In this document: positions 28,505-38,747 of the stretch, in pieces | Layout of the letters: every line of letters starts with the position of its first letter | How positions within the stretch are numbered: position 1 is the stretch's first letter | Assembly (NCBI RefSeq): GCF_005405585.1 | Contig: NZ_BJEQ01000025.1 | Location: 1-56,176 of the forward strand | From: Agarivorans sp. Toyoura001 | GTDB taxonomy: Bacteria > Pseudomonadota > Gammaproteobacteria > Enterobacterales > Celerinatantimonadaceae | Length of the DNA stretch: 56,176 nt | Direction: 5' to 3' | The notes under the pieces: model-generated | What the model was told of the DNA's origin: nothing | Databases searched by the model: none | Seen by the model: only the letters and a program-made list of their open reading frames with translations | Program-made: the position numbers and the translations under genes

Positions 28505-30265
28505 ATGCGCACTGTTTACTGTGGACAAGTAACCAAAGAGTTAGTTGATCAAGAAATAAATTTAGTTGGTTGGGTAAATCGCCGCCGTGATTTAGGTGGC
28601 GTTATCTTCATTGATTTACGTGACCGCGAAGGCATTGTGCAAGTGGTTTTTGACCCAGATCGTAAAGATGTATTCGCTACCGCCAACAGCTTGCGTAATG
28701 AATTTTGTGTCCGCCTTAAAGGCCGCGTTCGTGCGCGTCCAGACAGTCAGGTTAATGCTGACATGACCACGGGTGAAGTTGAGCTACTTGGCTTAGAGCT
28801 AGAAATCTTAAATCGCTCTGCGCCACTGCCGTTGGATAACAATCAAGATAACTCTGAAGAGCAGCGTTTAAAATACCGCTATTTAGATTTACGTCGCCCA
28901 GAAATGAGCCAGCGTATGGTGTTTCGCGCCAAGGTAACGGGTTTCGTTCGCCGTTTTATGGAAGACAATGGCTTCTTAGACATTGAAACGCCAATTCTTA
29001 CCAAAGCTACGCCAGAAGGTGCGCGCGATTATTTAGTGCCTAGCCGTACTCATAAAGGTCAGTTTTTTGCTTTGCCGCAATCACCACAGATTTTTAAACA
29101 ATTACTTATGATGTCTGGCATGGATCGTTACTACCAAATCGTTAAGTGCTTCCGTGATGAAGACTTACGTGCCGATCGCCAACCAGAGTTTACTCAAATT
29201 GATATTGAAACATCATTCATGAGTTCTGACCAAGTAATGGCCGTGACTGAACAAATGGTTCGTGAATTGTTTGTCTCAATGTTAGACGTTGATTTGGGTG
29301 AATTCCCACAAATGACTTACGCTGAAGCGATGCGTTTGTATGGCTCTGATAAGCCAGATTTACGTAACCCAATGCAATTAGTTGATGTTGCTGACTTGCT
29401 TAAAGACGTAGAGTTTAAAGTATTTTCTGGCCCAGCTAACGATGAGAAAGGCCGCGTAGCAGTGTTACTTGTACCGGGTGGTGCAAAGCTTTCTCGCAAG
29501 CAAATTGATGACTACGGTAAGTATGTAGGTATTTATGGCGCTAAGGGCTTAGCATGGATGAAAGTGAATGAAGTCGCTGCAGGCGTTGAAGGTCTTCAAT
29601 CACCAATTCTTAAGTTCCTAAATAAAGACGTTGCACAAGGCATTGTTGAGCGCACAGCTGCACAAGACGGCGACTTAATTCTTTTCGGCGCAGATAAAGC
29701 GAATATTGTTTGCGAAGCGATGGGTGCTTTACGTTTGAAAGTAGGCGAAGATCTTGGCCTAGTATCAGATGAGTGGCGACCGCTTTGGGTTGTTGATTTC
29801 CCAATGTTTGAAGAAGTAGATGGTCATTTCCATGCCATTCACCATCCATTCACTGCGCCAGTTGAAGGCGTGAGTGCTGGGGACTTAACCGCTTCACCAG
29901 AAGGTGTGTTATCAAACGCTTACGACATGGTGCTAAACGGCTGTGAATTAGGTGGTGGTAGCGTACGCATCCATAAACAAGATATGCAAGCTGCTGCGTT
30001 TAAAGTACTCGGCATTAGCGATGAAGAAGCTCAAGAGAAATTCGGCTTCTTATTGGAAGCGCTTCAGTATGGTGCTCCACCACACGCGGGTTTAGCGTTT
30101 GGTCTAGATCGCTTAGTAATGTTGATGACTGGTGCAAGCTCTATTCGTGACGTAATGGCGTTCCCGAAAACAGCCACTGCTGCATGTCCGTTAACCAGTG
30201 CGCCAAGTGCAGCTAACCCAGTGTCTTTAACTGAATTAGCCTTAAGCGTTAACTTACCAAAGTAA
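28505..30265 (+). CDS. aspS: Aspartate--tRNA ligase
   Basis: Class II aminoacyl-tRNA synthetase that charges tRNA-Asp. The protein has 586 residues (E. coli 590). The N-terminal OB-fold anticodon-binding domain (about 1-110) and the motif 2 region [19 protein letters not shown] are clear. The bacterial GAD insertion lies near 280-420, and motif 3 is [12 protein letters not shown] near the C-terminus. A strong terminator follows. In many gammaproteobacteria aspS is followed closely by yebC-ruvCAB; here a reverse three-gene module lies in between. Confidence 0.98.
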   Translation: MRTVYCGQVTKELVDQEINLVGWVNRRRDLGGVIFIDLRDREGIVQVVFDPDRKDVFATANSLRNEFCVRLKGRVRARPDSQVNADMTTGEVELLGLELEILNRSAPLPLDNNQDNSEEQRLKYRYLDLRRPEMSQRMVFRAKVTGFVRRFMEDNGFLDIETPILTKATPEGARDYLVPSRTHKGQFFALPQSPQIFKQLLMMSGMDRYYQIVKCFRDEDLRADRQPEFTQIDIETSFMSSDQVMAVTEQMVRELFVSMLDVDLGEFPQMTYAEAMRLYGSDKPDLRNPMQLVDVADLLKDVEFKVFSGPANDEKGRVAVLLVPGGAKLSRKQIDDYGKYVGIYGAKGLAWMKVNEVAAGVEGLQSPILKFLNKDVAQGIVERTAAQDGDLILFGADKANIVCEAMGALRLKVGEDLGLVSDEWRPLWVVDFPMFEEVDGHFHAIHHPFTAPVEGVSAGDLTASPEGVLSNAYDMVLNGCELGGGSVRIHKQDMQAAAFKVLGISDEEAQEKFGFLLEALQYGAPPHAGLAFGLDRLVMLMTGASSIRDVMAFPKTATAACPLTSAPSAANPVSLTELALSVNLPK

Positions 30266-30281
30266 GCGTGCTTTGAATGGC

Positions 30282-30310
30282 AAAAAGGCGAGCATTAGCT
30301 CGCCTTTTTT
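30282..30310. terminator. Terminator between aspS and the GGDEF-EAL gene
   Basis: A perfect 12-bp stem AAAAAGGCGAGC / GCTCGCCTTTTT with an ATTA loop. A and T runs on both sides make it usable for both convergent genes. Confidence 0.93.
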
Positions 30311-30334
30311 AATGCTGTAGATAGACTTATTCAA

Positions 30335-32809
30335 CTAGTGATTGCCATTAGAGTGAACATCTGTTTGAGGAATATGAAACAGCGGGTGCAAGTGAATAAT
30401 GTTGCCACTTTGATCCAATAGCGCGCCTTTATCATTGCAACGCAAATAGAACTCTAATGCCGCTTCCTTAGTGACCGGACGACCAAAGAAGTACCCCTGT
30501 ACTTTATCAAAGCCATTTTGTTTCAACCAATTAGCGTGTTCAAGAGTTTCTACGCCTTCTACTAAAATCTCGTAATCTAAGGTGTACATTAGCTTGCGCA
30601 TGCTCAGTACAATGTTTTGAGTTGCTACCGAGGTAATGGCATTGTGGCCAAATTCTCGATCAAATTTAATCTTATCGCAGGCAAGGTTGCTAAGGTAGCT
30701 CAGTGAAGTAAAGCCTTTACCAAAGTCATCAAAGGCAACTCTGATGCCTGCTCCTCGGATTTCGTTTAACTGGTTTTTAACTTGCTGATAGTTTTGTACG
30801 GCGACACTTTCGGTGATTTCCAGCTCTAACAGATTGCTACCGATACTAATGGTTTTATATTTGCTGATCAGTTTTTGAGCGAAGTTTTTGTCTTCAAACT
30901 GACGGCCACTAATATTAAATGCGATGGTTAAGCCACTGTAACCTTTAGTATTTAACTCTTCTAATAACGCTAATGATTTATCTATCACCCAATAACCTAG
31001 AGGAAGGATATGGCGGCCTGATTCAACGGTATCGAGAAACTGACCAGGGTTCATTAAACCTTGAGTAGGGTGATTCCAACGTAGTAGTAATTCAAAGCCA
31101 GTGACTGCTTGTTGTTTCATAGACACTTGCGGTTGTAAGTATAGTTCTAGTTCGTTGTTACTCATGGCATTTTGGAACTGGTTTTCAATGGTGAACACCA
31201 TGTCATTCTGACGGGCTAACTCGATATCGAAGTGAGTACAGCAATTACGCCCCTTACGTTTAGACGAGTACATTGCTAGATCAGCATATTTAACTAACAA
31301 CTGCGGCTCGTACTCGGCTTGTTTTGCGGTAGCGATACCAATACTGAGTGTCACCTTCATTGAAACTCCAGAGATGGTAATGTCTCGAGAAATTTCTTGC
31401 GCGAGGCTATAGGCAAAACCGAGGACGCTGTCTTTGTCTTTTTTGTTAATCAGTAGCGTGAACTCATCGCCACCTAAACGGAAGGTGCTAGAGGCAAACT
31501 CGCTTAAGCGCATAATGCGTTTAGCGACTTGTACCAGCAGTAAATCGCCAAAGTCATGACCTAAGGTATCGTTAATGGTCTTAAAATTATCTAAATCAAT
31601 GTAGATAAGGCTTAACTCGTCGCCTTGGCGTTCTGCTTCTTTTAGCGCTTTACTGAGTTGTTCGAGAAAAGCGGTTCGATTTGGCAGTTCCGTAAGTGGA
31701 TCTTCCATCGCCATTTTCTCCAATACTTTGGTATTGGCGGCAATGCTCGATCGCATTTCAGAGAAACTATCGGCTAGCTCGATAGAAATATGATCAAGTG
31801 AATCAAATTCGTCATTAAATAGATGCAGGTTGTTTTGCGGTTTGTAGCTCTCATCTTCTAATATCGTTGGCAAGCTGGCAGCGTGATAACGAAGTTTATT
31901 TAAGGGACGGCGCATTAGCATTAAGCCAATAGCAATGCTTAAAGCCATAGTGAGTAGCAATAAAATAGAAAGCTGATTTTCGAAGCGGGTTTGCAGCTGT
32001 ATTTGGTCGCTCCAGTCTTTAAGAATAACCAGTTTTAAGGTGCTGCTAGCACTGTTCTTAATGGGATAAAGTTTACCGACAATGGTTTTGTGTTCAACCT
32101 GAAACTCCATATTGGCATGGTGGCGGTACTCAATAGCGCTATCAAACCATTGTTGGCTAAGGGCTTGAGTATTGGTAGCCAGTAAAATGCTTTTATATAA
32201 GGGGCGATCTAAATCGACGATGGCTAGTTCAATGTCATCTCTCTGGGTTACCTTGATTAAGGCATCTGCTAACTCAAGTTGAAACGCTAAAATGCCTTGT
32301 TCTGAACTACGGGTACGAATAGGCAAAGAGATCCACAAATAGCACATCTCGCTGCATTGTAATAATTGCATGGGTTTAGAACGCAGTGTTACCTGCTCTA
32401 ATAGCTCTTTGGGGGGCGGAGAGTCAGAGGCGCTGCAGGTGTAATTGTCTACCTCAAAAACCGTACAGCCATTCACTATAGGTAATAACCATTGCAGCTC
32501 TGGGAGTTGGCGAGTGAGGTACTTCTCTAATTCACTCATATTCTCCGCTTTACTAAACAGAGTTTGGGCTTCGAACAAGTAGGTAATGCTGTCACTTAAT
32601 CGTTCTATTTGGTCATTAAATTCTAGCGCGTAGTTGTCTAGGTAGCTGAGTTTAAGTTGTGCTTGCTGATTCTGGTAATGCTCCATTGCAGTGAAACCGA
32701 AGATGGAAACAACAAAGCCCGCAGCTAGCACAAGTGCAACGGTCATTTTCAAACGGACGCTAATATAACGTTGTTTTAAATTGATTAAGGGGAACTTACT
32801 TAGCTTCAT
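30335..32809 (-). CDS. Membrane GGDEF-EAL c-di-GMP enzyme
   Basis: An 824-residue dual-domain c-di-GMP protein. A membrane segment near 22-42, a periplasmic sensor of about 240 residues with several Cys, and a second membrane segment near 285-305 precede GGDEF (about 365-530) and EAL (about 545-800) domains. GGDEF is intact (RLGGDEF). EAL reads ELLLRW, keeping the catalytic Glu, Leu and Arg, and DDFGKGFTSLSYL, ITES and EGVE are all present, so phosphodiesterase activity is likely. The periplasmic part may sense the product of the PBP-like gene upstream. Last gene of a three-gene module. Confidence 0.92.
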   Translation of the reverse strand: MKLSKFPLINLKQRYISVRLKMTVALVLAAGFVVSIFGFTAMEHYQNQQAQLKLSYLDNYALEFNDQIERLSDSITYLFEAQTLFSKAENMSELEKYLTRQLPELQWLLPIVNGCTVFEVDNYTCSASDSPPPKELLEQVTLRSKPMQLLQCSEMCYLWISLPIRTRSSEQGILAFQLELADALIKVTQRDDIELAIVDLDRPLYKSILLATNTQALSQQWFDSAIEYRHHANMEFQVEHKTIVGKLYPIKNSASSTLKLVILKDWSDQIQLQTRFENQLSILLLLTMALSIAIGLMLMRRPLNKLRYHAASLPTILEDESYKPQNNLHLFNDEFDSLDHISIELADSFSEMRSSIAANTKVLEKMAMEDPLTELPNRTAFLEQLSKALKEAERQGDELSLIYIDLDNFKTINDTLGHDFGDLLLVQVAKRIMRLSEFASSTFRLGGDEFTLLINKKDKDSVLGFAYSLAQEISRDITISGVSMKVTLSIGIATAKQAEYEPQLLVKYADLAMYSSKRKGRNCCTHFDIELARQNDMVFTIENQFQNAMSNNELELYLQPQVSMKQQAVTGFELLLRWNHPTQGLMNPGQFLDTVESGRHILPLGYWVIDKSLALLEELNTKGYSGLTIAFNISGRQFEDKNFAQKLISKYKTISIGSNLLELEITESVAVQNYQQVKNQLNEIRGAGIRVAFDDFGKGFTSLSYLSNLACDKIKFDREFGHNAITSVATQNIVLSMRKLMYTLDYEILVEGVETLEHANWLKQNGFDKVQGYFFGRPVTKEAALEFYLRCNDKGALLDQSGNIIHLHPLFHIPQTDVHSNGNH

Positions 32810-32884
32810 TGGCTATCCCAAGGTTAGTACTTACAGCAACGAAACATTAATAGATTCATTATTAGTTAAGCATAGAGCGATTTA

Positions 32885-34066
32885 TTAAAAGCGGTAGCTA
32901 AGTTGTAAGGCGAACAAGCGCCAGTATCGCTCAGGGTTATTGTTTCGCTGTGGATTTAAGTCGTTTACAGGGGGGAGCATTGAGGTACCAACAAACCAGT
33001 GATGCTCAAATTTGAGTTGGAAATTTTGATGAAAATTCCAAGTCGCGCCAATGGCGAAATCTTCTAGGTCTCGTAAGTTCTTTTCTATATCGTCGTCGAT
33101 AAAGTGGCTGTTATCGTAACGAGCTAGTAGGTTCCATTGTTGGTTGATAAGGTAAATCCCTTGAACATAGTAGGCATTCATATCGATGCTACCGTCAAAC
33201 AATGGCTCGAGACCTTGAGCTGGTTGGTTTTTCCCTTCTGCATAGGTGCCACCGCGGCGCAGAGTAATTTCACTGGTTATTTCAAATTTCTGTTGAGAAT
33301 ACTGCAGAGAACCAATGTATTGGTCAGTATCAATAGTAAAATCTAAGGGGAGGTCTATCGGGCTTGGGTTTAGTGAATCCTCTAGGTGCATTTTTAAGCG
33401 GCGATATTCTAAACCTACATACCAGTTTGCTGTTGGGCGCATAGAGAAATGCAGCGATGTATTCCATTCGCTTTCAAATGTCCCTTCTTGGTCTTGACCA
33501 AAAAAACGGCGACTAAAGCTTTCATCAAAGCTTTCCTTACCTATCGACGCGGCAAATTTATATTCTTGACCGCCCAACGAAAAGTAGTCGATGTCCATAC
33601 GTAATCCGTCGGCTCGCAAGCTTTGCTCTTTCAATATATGTGGGTATACCGACAAAGGTAATACAATGCTTGGTCGCGTAAAAGGCACGTCACGTGTTTC
33701 TCCATAGATGCCATTGCTAATTTTGAAGCGCCCGAGCTTAAACCCAATATCCCAATCTTCATGGCTAGGGATTTTGTAATTTAAGCTGAGGTAGTCAACT
33801 TCAATGCCTGACTCAAACCAATCTCCGGTTTCTTGAGCTATGACCAAGCCTGACACCGACCAGTTTCTATTGATTAGCCAATAGCCACGTAACCCTGCTT
33901 CTAATAATGGGCCGCTGTCGCCTGAGTTGTATCCGTAGTAATTATTGGCGTTTACCCCAATATAACTGGCAGAAACAAATCCGCCCCAAGATACTTTGCC
34001 TTGGCCGTATGCAGGAACTGCGATGGTGGATAAACTAGTCAACAATAATAGAATGAAGGTCTTCAT
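32885..34066 (-). CDS. Outer-membrane beta-barrel (porin-like) protein
   Basis: A 393-residue protein with a signal peptide (cleavage near AYGQ, residues 18-22) and many alternating aromatic strands, ending in LQLSYRF, the C-terminal Phe signature of outer-membrane barrels. No specific porin family is recognised. Its start overlaps the PBP-like gene upstream by 32 bases, so the two are coupled. Together with the GGDEF-EAL gene it may form an uptake or sensing unit for a solute; this is inference. Confidence 0.78.
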   Translation of the reverse strand: MKTFILLLLTSLSTIAVPAYGQGKVSWGGFVSASYIGVNANNYYGYNSGDSGPLLEAGLRGYWLINRNWSVSGLVIAQETGDWFESGIEVDYLSLNYKIPSHEDWDIGFKLGRFKISNGIYGETRDVPFTRPSIVLPLSVYPHILKEQSLRADGLRMDIDYFSLGGQEYKFAASIGKESFDESFSRRFFGQDQEGTFESEWNTSLHFSMRPTANWYVGLEYRRLKMHLEDSLNPSPIDLPLDFTIDTDQYIGSLQYSQQKFEITSEITLRRGGTYAEGKNQPAQGLEPLFDGSIDMNAYYVQGIYLINQQWNLLARYDNSHFIDDDIEKNLRDLEDFAIGATWNFHQNFQLKFEHHWFVGTSMLPPVNDLNPQRNNNPERYWRLFALQLSYRF

Positions 34067-34499
34067 TGTTCACCTCTTGGCTGACATATCCAATTGCGTT
34101 GGGGTTTTTAATAATGGTATCGAGCATTTCTTGTTCGGAATCTACGATGGTGGGCGCAATAGCGGTACCCGTGTATATTTGGCGTTCCCAAATTCGGCTG
34201 AGCTGGTAGGGGAAAAGTTTAAGCGCGTCTAAGCAAAACTGTTTATGCAATTCACTGTTATCTTTCATCACGACCAGTTCAATAACTTGTCCGTCGGGCC
34301 AATTTTTTTCCCTTAGTGAAAAGATCGAACGAATTTGCTTACTGCTCAATTCAGCTTGTTTTTCTGCATGACTTATCACCCACACCTGTGCGTGCATGGG
34401 TATGCTTAAAATGAGTAAGAAAAGAAGCACAGTGATTTTTTTGAGGCTTGAGTTAAGCCGCAACAAGCTAAGTAAACTGTGCCAATAAATTACAATCAT
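34035..34499 (-). CDS. Periplasmic phosphate-binding-like protein (short PBP)
   Basis: A 154-residue secreted protein (signal peptide to about MHAQ). It resembles the short PstS-like 'phosphate ABC transporter substrate-binding' domain proteins: ELSSKQIRSIFSLREKNWPDG, then a helical middle and NPNAIGYVS near the end. It is much shorter than a true PstS (about 320-345 residues) and no ABC permease or ATPase is nearby, so it is more likely a sensor-associated binding protein than a transporter part. First gene of the operon with the porin-like and GGDEF-EAL genes. The ligand is unknown. Confidence 0.75.
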   Translation of the reverse strand: MIVIYWHSLLSLLRLNSSLKKITVLLFLLILSIPMHAQVWVISHAEKQAELSSKQIRSIFSLREKNWPDGQVIELVVMKDNSELHKQFCLDALKLFPYQLSRIWERQIYTGTAIAPTIVDSEQEMLDTIIKNPNAIGYVSQEVNNEDLHSIIVD

Positions 34500-34921
34500 A
34501 GCCTTCCGTGGTTAGCTTATAACTATTGATAAAATGTTAATTCTCTTAAATATAGGCCAATTTTTTCAATAAGTTAAGTGAAATCATCTTTTGTTTAATA
34601 TTGCCTAAATATTCGGCGGGGAATTATCCTTAATCGTTGATATTTAATGTAATTATCAATAGTGGTGAGGTTTTGGTGTCTTCTGGGTCTTAGATATTTA
34701 TGTAATATTATTGAATCCAGCTCTATGTTGTGACTAATTGCTGATGTTTTTGTTATTTTTTATGTGGGGAGATCGTAGAGTTATTTCTAAACAAAGATGT
34801 AACAAATTGATATAAGTGAACTTATGTTAAAAGATCGAGATCATTTATCAAACAGATAGTGCTAGGCTTGGTCGCTTCTTAACGTTTATCATCAATCAAT
34901 AAGCATTTATTGGAGAACGCC
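34500..34921. other. 422-base AT-rich intergenic region
   Basis: No gene is seen. This divergent region should hold promoters for the PBP-like operon (leftward) and yebC (rightward). It is markedly AT-rich. ATAAGT-GA-ACTTAT at 34814-34827 is a small palindrome. TTGGAGAACGCC at 34910-34921 contains the yebC ribosome site. No convincing -35/-10 pair or known operator was identified. Confidence 0.6.
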
Positions 34922-35665
34922 ATGGCAGGTCATAGTAAATGGGCCAATATTAAGCATCGTAAAGCGGCTCAAGATGCTAAAAGAGGCAAGATTTTTACTA
35001 AATTTATTCGAGAACTTACGGTCGCAGCCAGAGAAGGTGGCTCAGATCCAGATGCTAATCCTAGATTGAGAGCCGCTATTGATAAAGCCTTATCTAATAA
35101 TATGACACGCGACACGGTAAATCGTGCGGTACAGCGTGGAGCTGGAGAGTTGGATGGGCAACAGCTAGAAACGGTGATTTACGAGGGATATGGACCCGGT
35201 GGCACAGCGGTTCTTGTTGAAACGATGACCGATAATCGAAATCGTACCGTATCTACTGTAAGGCATGCCTTTTCCAAAAGCGGTGGCAACTTAGGTACTG
35301 ATGGCAGTGTTGCTTATCTATTCGAAAAGAAAGGTATTATTTCTTACGCCGCGGGTAGCGACGAAGAACAAGTAATGGATGCAGCCCTAGAGGCTGGTGC
35401 TGATGATGTTATCTCTCATGAAGATGGAAGTGTTGACGTTTATACTTTGCCTAACGATTTTGGTGTAGTGAAAGACGCCTTAGATAAGGCGGGTTTGGAG
35501 GCGGTTAATTCAGAAGTTACCATGATTGCCTCTACGCAAGCCGAGTTAGATCTAAGCACTGCTCCAAAGTTGTTACGACTTATTGATATGCTGGAAGACG
35601 ATGATGACGTGCAAGAGGTGTATCACAATGGTGAAATATCAGATGACATTGCTGAGCAGCTGTAA
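34922..35665 (+). CDS. yebC: YebC/PmpR family protein
   Basis: A 247-residue YebC protein beginning [21 protein letters not shown], the family hallmark. Members are reported as transcriptional regulators or as ribosome-associated factors that help translation of difficult motifs. ATG at 34922 is preceded by GGAG, so I reject the TTG at 34910, which would add four residues. It is followed 6 bases later by ruvC, the normal order. Confidence 0.96.
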   Translation: MAGHSKWANIKHRKAAQDAKRGKIFTKFIRELTVAAREGGSDPDANPRLRAAIDKALSNNMTRDTVNRAVQRGAGELDGQQLETVIYEGYGPGGTAVLVETMTDNRNRTVSTVRHAFSKSGGNLGTDGSVAYLFEKKGIISYAAGSDEEQVMDAALEAGADDVISHEDGSVDVYTLPNDFGVVKDALDKAGLEAVNSEVTMIASTQAELDLSTAPKLLRLIDMLEDDDDVQEVYHNGEISDDIAEQL

Positions 35666-35671
35666 ATTTTC

Positions 35672-36193
35672 GTGAGTATTATTCTAGGCATTGATCCGGG
35701 CTCACGGATCACCGGTTACGGTTTAATAAAGCAAGCCAATGGACGAATCGAGTATTTAGGCAGTGGCTGTATTCGCACTAGCGAAAAAGAACTGCCGTTA
35801 CGTTTGAAGCAAATTCACGCTGGTGTTAGCGAAATTATTGCCCAGTTTTCTCCCGATGAATTTGCGATTGAACAAGTGTTTATGGCTAAAAACGCTGATT
35901 CGGCACTCAAGTTAGGGCAAGCCCGAGGGGCTGCGATTGTATCTGCAGTAAGCCAAGATTTACCCGTTGCTGAATATTCAGCAAGGCAAATAAAGCAAGC
36001 GGTGGTTGGCACTGGCGCGGCCGATAAAAGCCAGGTCCAGCATATGGTGACTCAGTTGTTGAGCTTGTCAGCGAGCCCACAAGCCGATGCTGCCGATGCT
36101 TTAGCGGTGGCGCTTTGCCATTGCCATACTCGTCAAAGCCTTATTGGTATGGCGGGGAAAGTGAGAGGCACAGTAAGACGACGTTTACGCTAG
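35672..36193 (+). CDS. ruvC: Holliday junction resolvase RuvC
   Basis: Endonuclease that resolves Holliday junctions during recombination. The 173-residue length is normal. The acidic catalytic residues are visible: Asp7 in [12 protein letters not shown], Glu66 region in FAIEQVFM, and two Asp in [13 protein letters not shown]. It starts with GTG at 35672, 6 bases after yebC. Unlike in most gammaproteobacteria, ruvA and ruvB do not follow; lon comes next. Confidence 0.97.
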   Translation: MSIILGIDPGSRITGYGLIKQANGRIEYLGSGCIRTSEKELPLRLKQIHAGVSEIIAQFSPDEFAIEQVFMAKNADSALKLGQARGAAIVSAVSQDLPVAEYSARQIKQAVVGTGAADKSQVQHMVTQLLSLSASPQADAADALAVALCHCHTRQSLIGMAGKVRGTVRRRLR

Positions 36194-36251
36194 TTATTGC
36201 CTAAATAAACAGCAGCTAAGTGATTTTTTTTTATTAATTGCTTAACACGAA

Positions 36252-36278
36252 TTGAAACCAGAAAGTTTGACCCAATAT
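36252..36278 (+). promoter_or_regulatory. Sigma-32-like heat-shock promoter of lon
   Basis: TTGAAA (36252-36257) and CCCAATAT (36271-36278), 13 bases apart, match the sigma-32 consensus (CTTGAAA, N11-16, CCCCATNT) well, about 40 bases upstream of the lon start. Lon is a classic heat-shock gene, which supports the call. Confidence 0.75.
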
Positions 36279-36318
36279 ATTGCTGATAGAGTTTATTAGC
36301 TAAGGTAAAGAGGACGAC

Positions 36319-38667
36319 ATGACCTTAGAGCGTTCAGAACGTTTTGAAATTCCCGTATTACCCTTGCGCGATGTTGTGGTTTATCCGCACATGGTCATTC
36401 CTTTGTTTGTTGGTCGTGAAAAATCGATTCGTTGCTTAGAAAGCGCGATGAGCCAAGACAAGCAAGTATTATTAGTCGCGCAAAAAGATGCCAGTAATGA
36501 CAATCCACAAGTGGAAGATTTATACACTGTGGGTACTGTGGCTAATATTCTGCAACTATTGAAACTGCCAGACGGTACAGTGAAAGTGCTGGTCGAGGGC
36601 AGCCAGCGGGCTAACCTTGAAGAAATTATTCAAGAGGATGAGTATTACATTGCTGCTGCAGAGTATGTAGTGTCTGCTCAGCCAGATGAAAAAGAACAAG
36701 AAGTCATGGTTCGTTCAGCAATAAGCCAGTTCGAAGGCTATATCAAGCTGAATAAAAAGATCCCGCCGGAGGTGCTTACCTCGGTGTCTGGTATAGACGA
36801 TGCCGCGCGCTTAGCTGATACCATGGCTGCACACATGCCGCTTAAGCTTGAAGATAAGCAGTCGGTGCTAGAGTTAGCCAGTATTCCTGAACGTTTGGAA
36901 TACTTAATGGCGATGATGGAATCTGAAATCGATTTGCTGCATGTGGAGAAAAAAATCCGCGGTCGCGTTAAAAAGCAAATGGAGAAGAGCCAGCGCGAGT
37001 ACTATCTCAACGAACAAATGAAGGCGATTCAGAAAGAGCTAGGTGAATCTGAAGATGGTCAAGACGAGTTTGAGCAATTGTCTCAACGTATCGACGAAGC
37101 CAAGATGCCAGAAGAAGCTAAGGAAAAGACCTTAGCTGAGTTAAATAAACTCAAAATGATGTCACCAATGTCTGCTGAAGCGACCGTTGTACGTGGTTAC
37201 GTAGATTGGATGTTGAGTGTGCCGTGGGTTAAACGCTCAAAAGTGAAACGTGACCTCGCCAAAGCAGAGCAGGTGCTTAACCAAGATCACTACGGTTTAG
37301 AAAAAGTTAAAGAACGCATTTTAGAATACTTGGCAGTACAAAGCCGAGTAAACAAATTAAAAGGGCCAATACTATGTTTAGTTGGTCCTCCAGGTGTCGG
37401 TAAAACCTCGCTGGGTCAATCAATTGCTAAGTCTACTGGGCGCAAATACGTGCGTATGGCCTTAGGTGGCGTAAGAGATGAAGCCGAGATCCGCGGCCAC
37501 CGTCGTACTTACATTGGTTCAATGCCGGGTAAGTTGATTCAAAAAATGTCTAAAGTCGCGGTTAAAAACCCTCTATTTTTGCTTGATGAAATCGACAAAA
37601 TGGCTTCAGACATGCGTGGCGACCCTGCCTCTGCACTGCTAGAAGTATTAGACCCAGAGCAAAACAACAGCTTTAACGACCATTACTTAGAAGTTGATTA
37701 CGACCTCTCTGATGTGATGTTTGTGGCTACCTCAAACTCAATGAATATCCCTGGTCCTCTATTAGACCGTATGGAAGTAATTCGTTTATCAGGTTACACC
37801 GAAGACGAAAAACTAAACATTGCTAAGCAACACTTAATTAGTAAGCAAATTAAACGCAATGGTTTAAAAGAGCATGAGATTGCTATTGAAGACAGTGCCA
37901 TCATTGGCATTATTCGTTACTACACTCGCGAAGCGGGCGTGCGAAGCTTAGAGCGAGAGATCTCTAAGTTATGTCGTAAAGCAGTAAAAGAAATTTTGCT
38001 GAACAAAGACACGAAGAAAGTTGAGATTAGCCAAGACAACCTCAGCCATTATTTGGGTGTGCAACGTTGTGATTATGGTAAGGCGGATGAAAATAACCGC
38101 GTTGGTATGGTGACAGGTCTAGCATGGACCGAAGTTGGTGGTGATTTACTCACCATTGAAACAGCCTCGGTACCGGGTAAGGGCAAGCTTAGCTATACCG
38201 GTTCTTTAGGCGACGTTATGCAAGAGTCGATTCAAGCTGCGATGACCGTGGTAAGAGCACGCGCCGATAAGTGGCGTATCAATAACGATTTTTACGAGAA
38301 GCGTGATATTCATGTTCACGTACCTGAAGGCGCAACACCTAAAGATGGTCCAAGTGCAGGCATTGCCATGTGTACCGCTTTGGTGTCGAGCTTAACGGGT
38401 AACCCGGTTAAGGCTGAAGTAGCGATGACCGGTGAAATTACCTTGCGTGGTGAAGTTCTGCCCATTGGTGGCTTGAAAGAAAAGCTGTTGGCGGCGCATC
38501 GCGGTGGTATCAAAACGGTTCTTATTCCGCAAGAGAATGAGCGAGACTTAGAAGAGATACCAGAAAATGTTATTGGTGACCTAAAAATCATTCCAGTTCG
38601 CTGGATTGAACAGGTTCTAGAAGCGGCTTTAGAGCAAAATCCTGAAGGCTTTGAAGTAAAAGCTTGA
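36319..38667 (+). CDS. lon: ATP-dependent protease Lon
   Basis: Cytosolic AAA+ protease that degrades misfolded and regulatory proteins. The 782-residue length is typical (E. coli 784). It has an N-terminal substrate-binding domain (about 1-200), Walker A GPPGVGKTSLG near 355-365, Walker B FLLDEIDKM, and the Ser679-Lys722 dyad in KDGPSAGIAM and GGLKEKLLAAHRG. It is followed by hupB and ppiD as usual, but the clpP-clpX pair that normally precedes lon is replaced by yebC-ruvC. Confidence 0.98.
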   Translation: MTLERSERFEIPVLPLRDVVVYPHMVIPLFVGREKSIRCLESAMSQDKQVLLVAQKDASNDNPQVEDLYTVGTVANILQLLKLPDGTVKVLVEGSQRANLEEIIQEDEYYIAAAEYVVSAQPDEKEQEVMVRSAISQFEGYIKLNKKIPPEVLTSVSGIDDAARLADTMAAHMPLKLEDKQSVLELASIPERLEYLMAMMESEIDLLHVEKKIRGRVKKQMEKSQREYYLNEQMKAIQKELGESEDGQDEFEQLSQRIDEAKMPEEAKEKTLAELNKLKMMSPMSAEATVVRGYVDWMLSVPWVKRSKVKRDLAKAEQVLNQDHYGLEKVKERILEYLAVQSRVNKLKGPILCLVGPPGVGKTSLGQSIAKSTGRKYVRMALGGVRDEAEIRGHRRTYIGSMPGKLIQKMSKVAVKNPLFLLDEIDKMASDMRGDPASALLEVLDPEQNNSFNDHYLEVDYDLSDVMFVATSNSMNIPGPLLDRMEVIRLSGYTEDEKLNIAKQHLISKQIKRNGLKEHEIAIEDSAIIGIIRYYTREAGVRSLEREISKLCRKAVKEILLNKDTKKVEISQDNLSHYLGVQRCDYGKADENNRVGMVTGLAWTEVGGDLLTIETASVPGKGKLSYTGSLGDVMQESIQAAMTVVRARADKWRINNDFYEKRDIHVHVPEGATPKDGPSAGIAMCTALVSSLTGNPVKAEVAMTGEITLRGEVLPIGGLKEKLLAAHRGGIKTVLIPQENERDLEEIPENVIGDLKIIPVRWIEQVLEAALEQNPEGFEVKA

Positions 38668-38705
38668 GTCAATGCAAATAAACGATATTCAATCGTAAAA
38701 TAGTA

Positions 38706-38747
38706 CTTGCCAGCCTTGTTCAAGGGCTATAGCCTAAGGCTGGCAAG
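38706..38747. repeat. Large hairpin between lon and hupB
   Basis: CTTGCCAGCCTT (38706-38717) and AAGGCTGGCAAG (38736-38747) form a perfect 12-bp stem. The 18-base loop contains a second small pairing (GGCT / AGCC). No T run follows, so it is not a standard terminator. It could protect the lon mRNA 3' end or act on the hupB promoter region. Confidence 0.65.
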
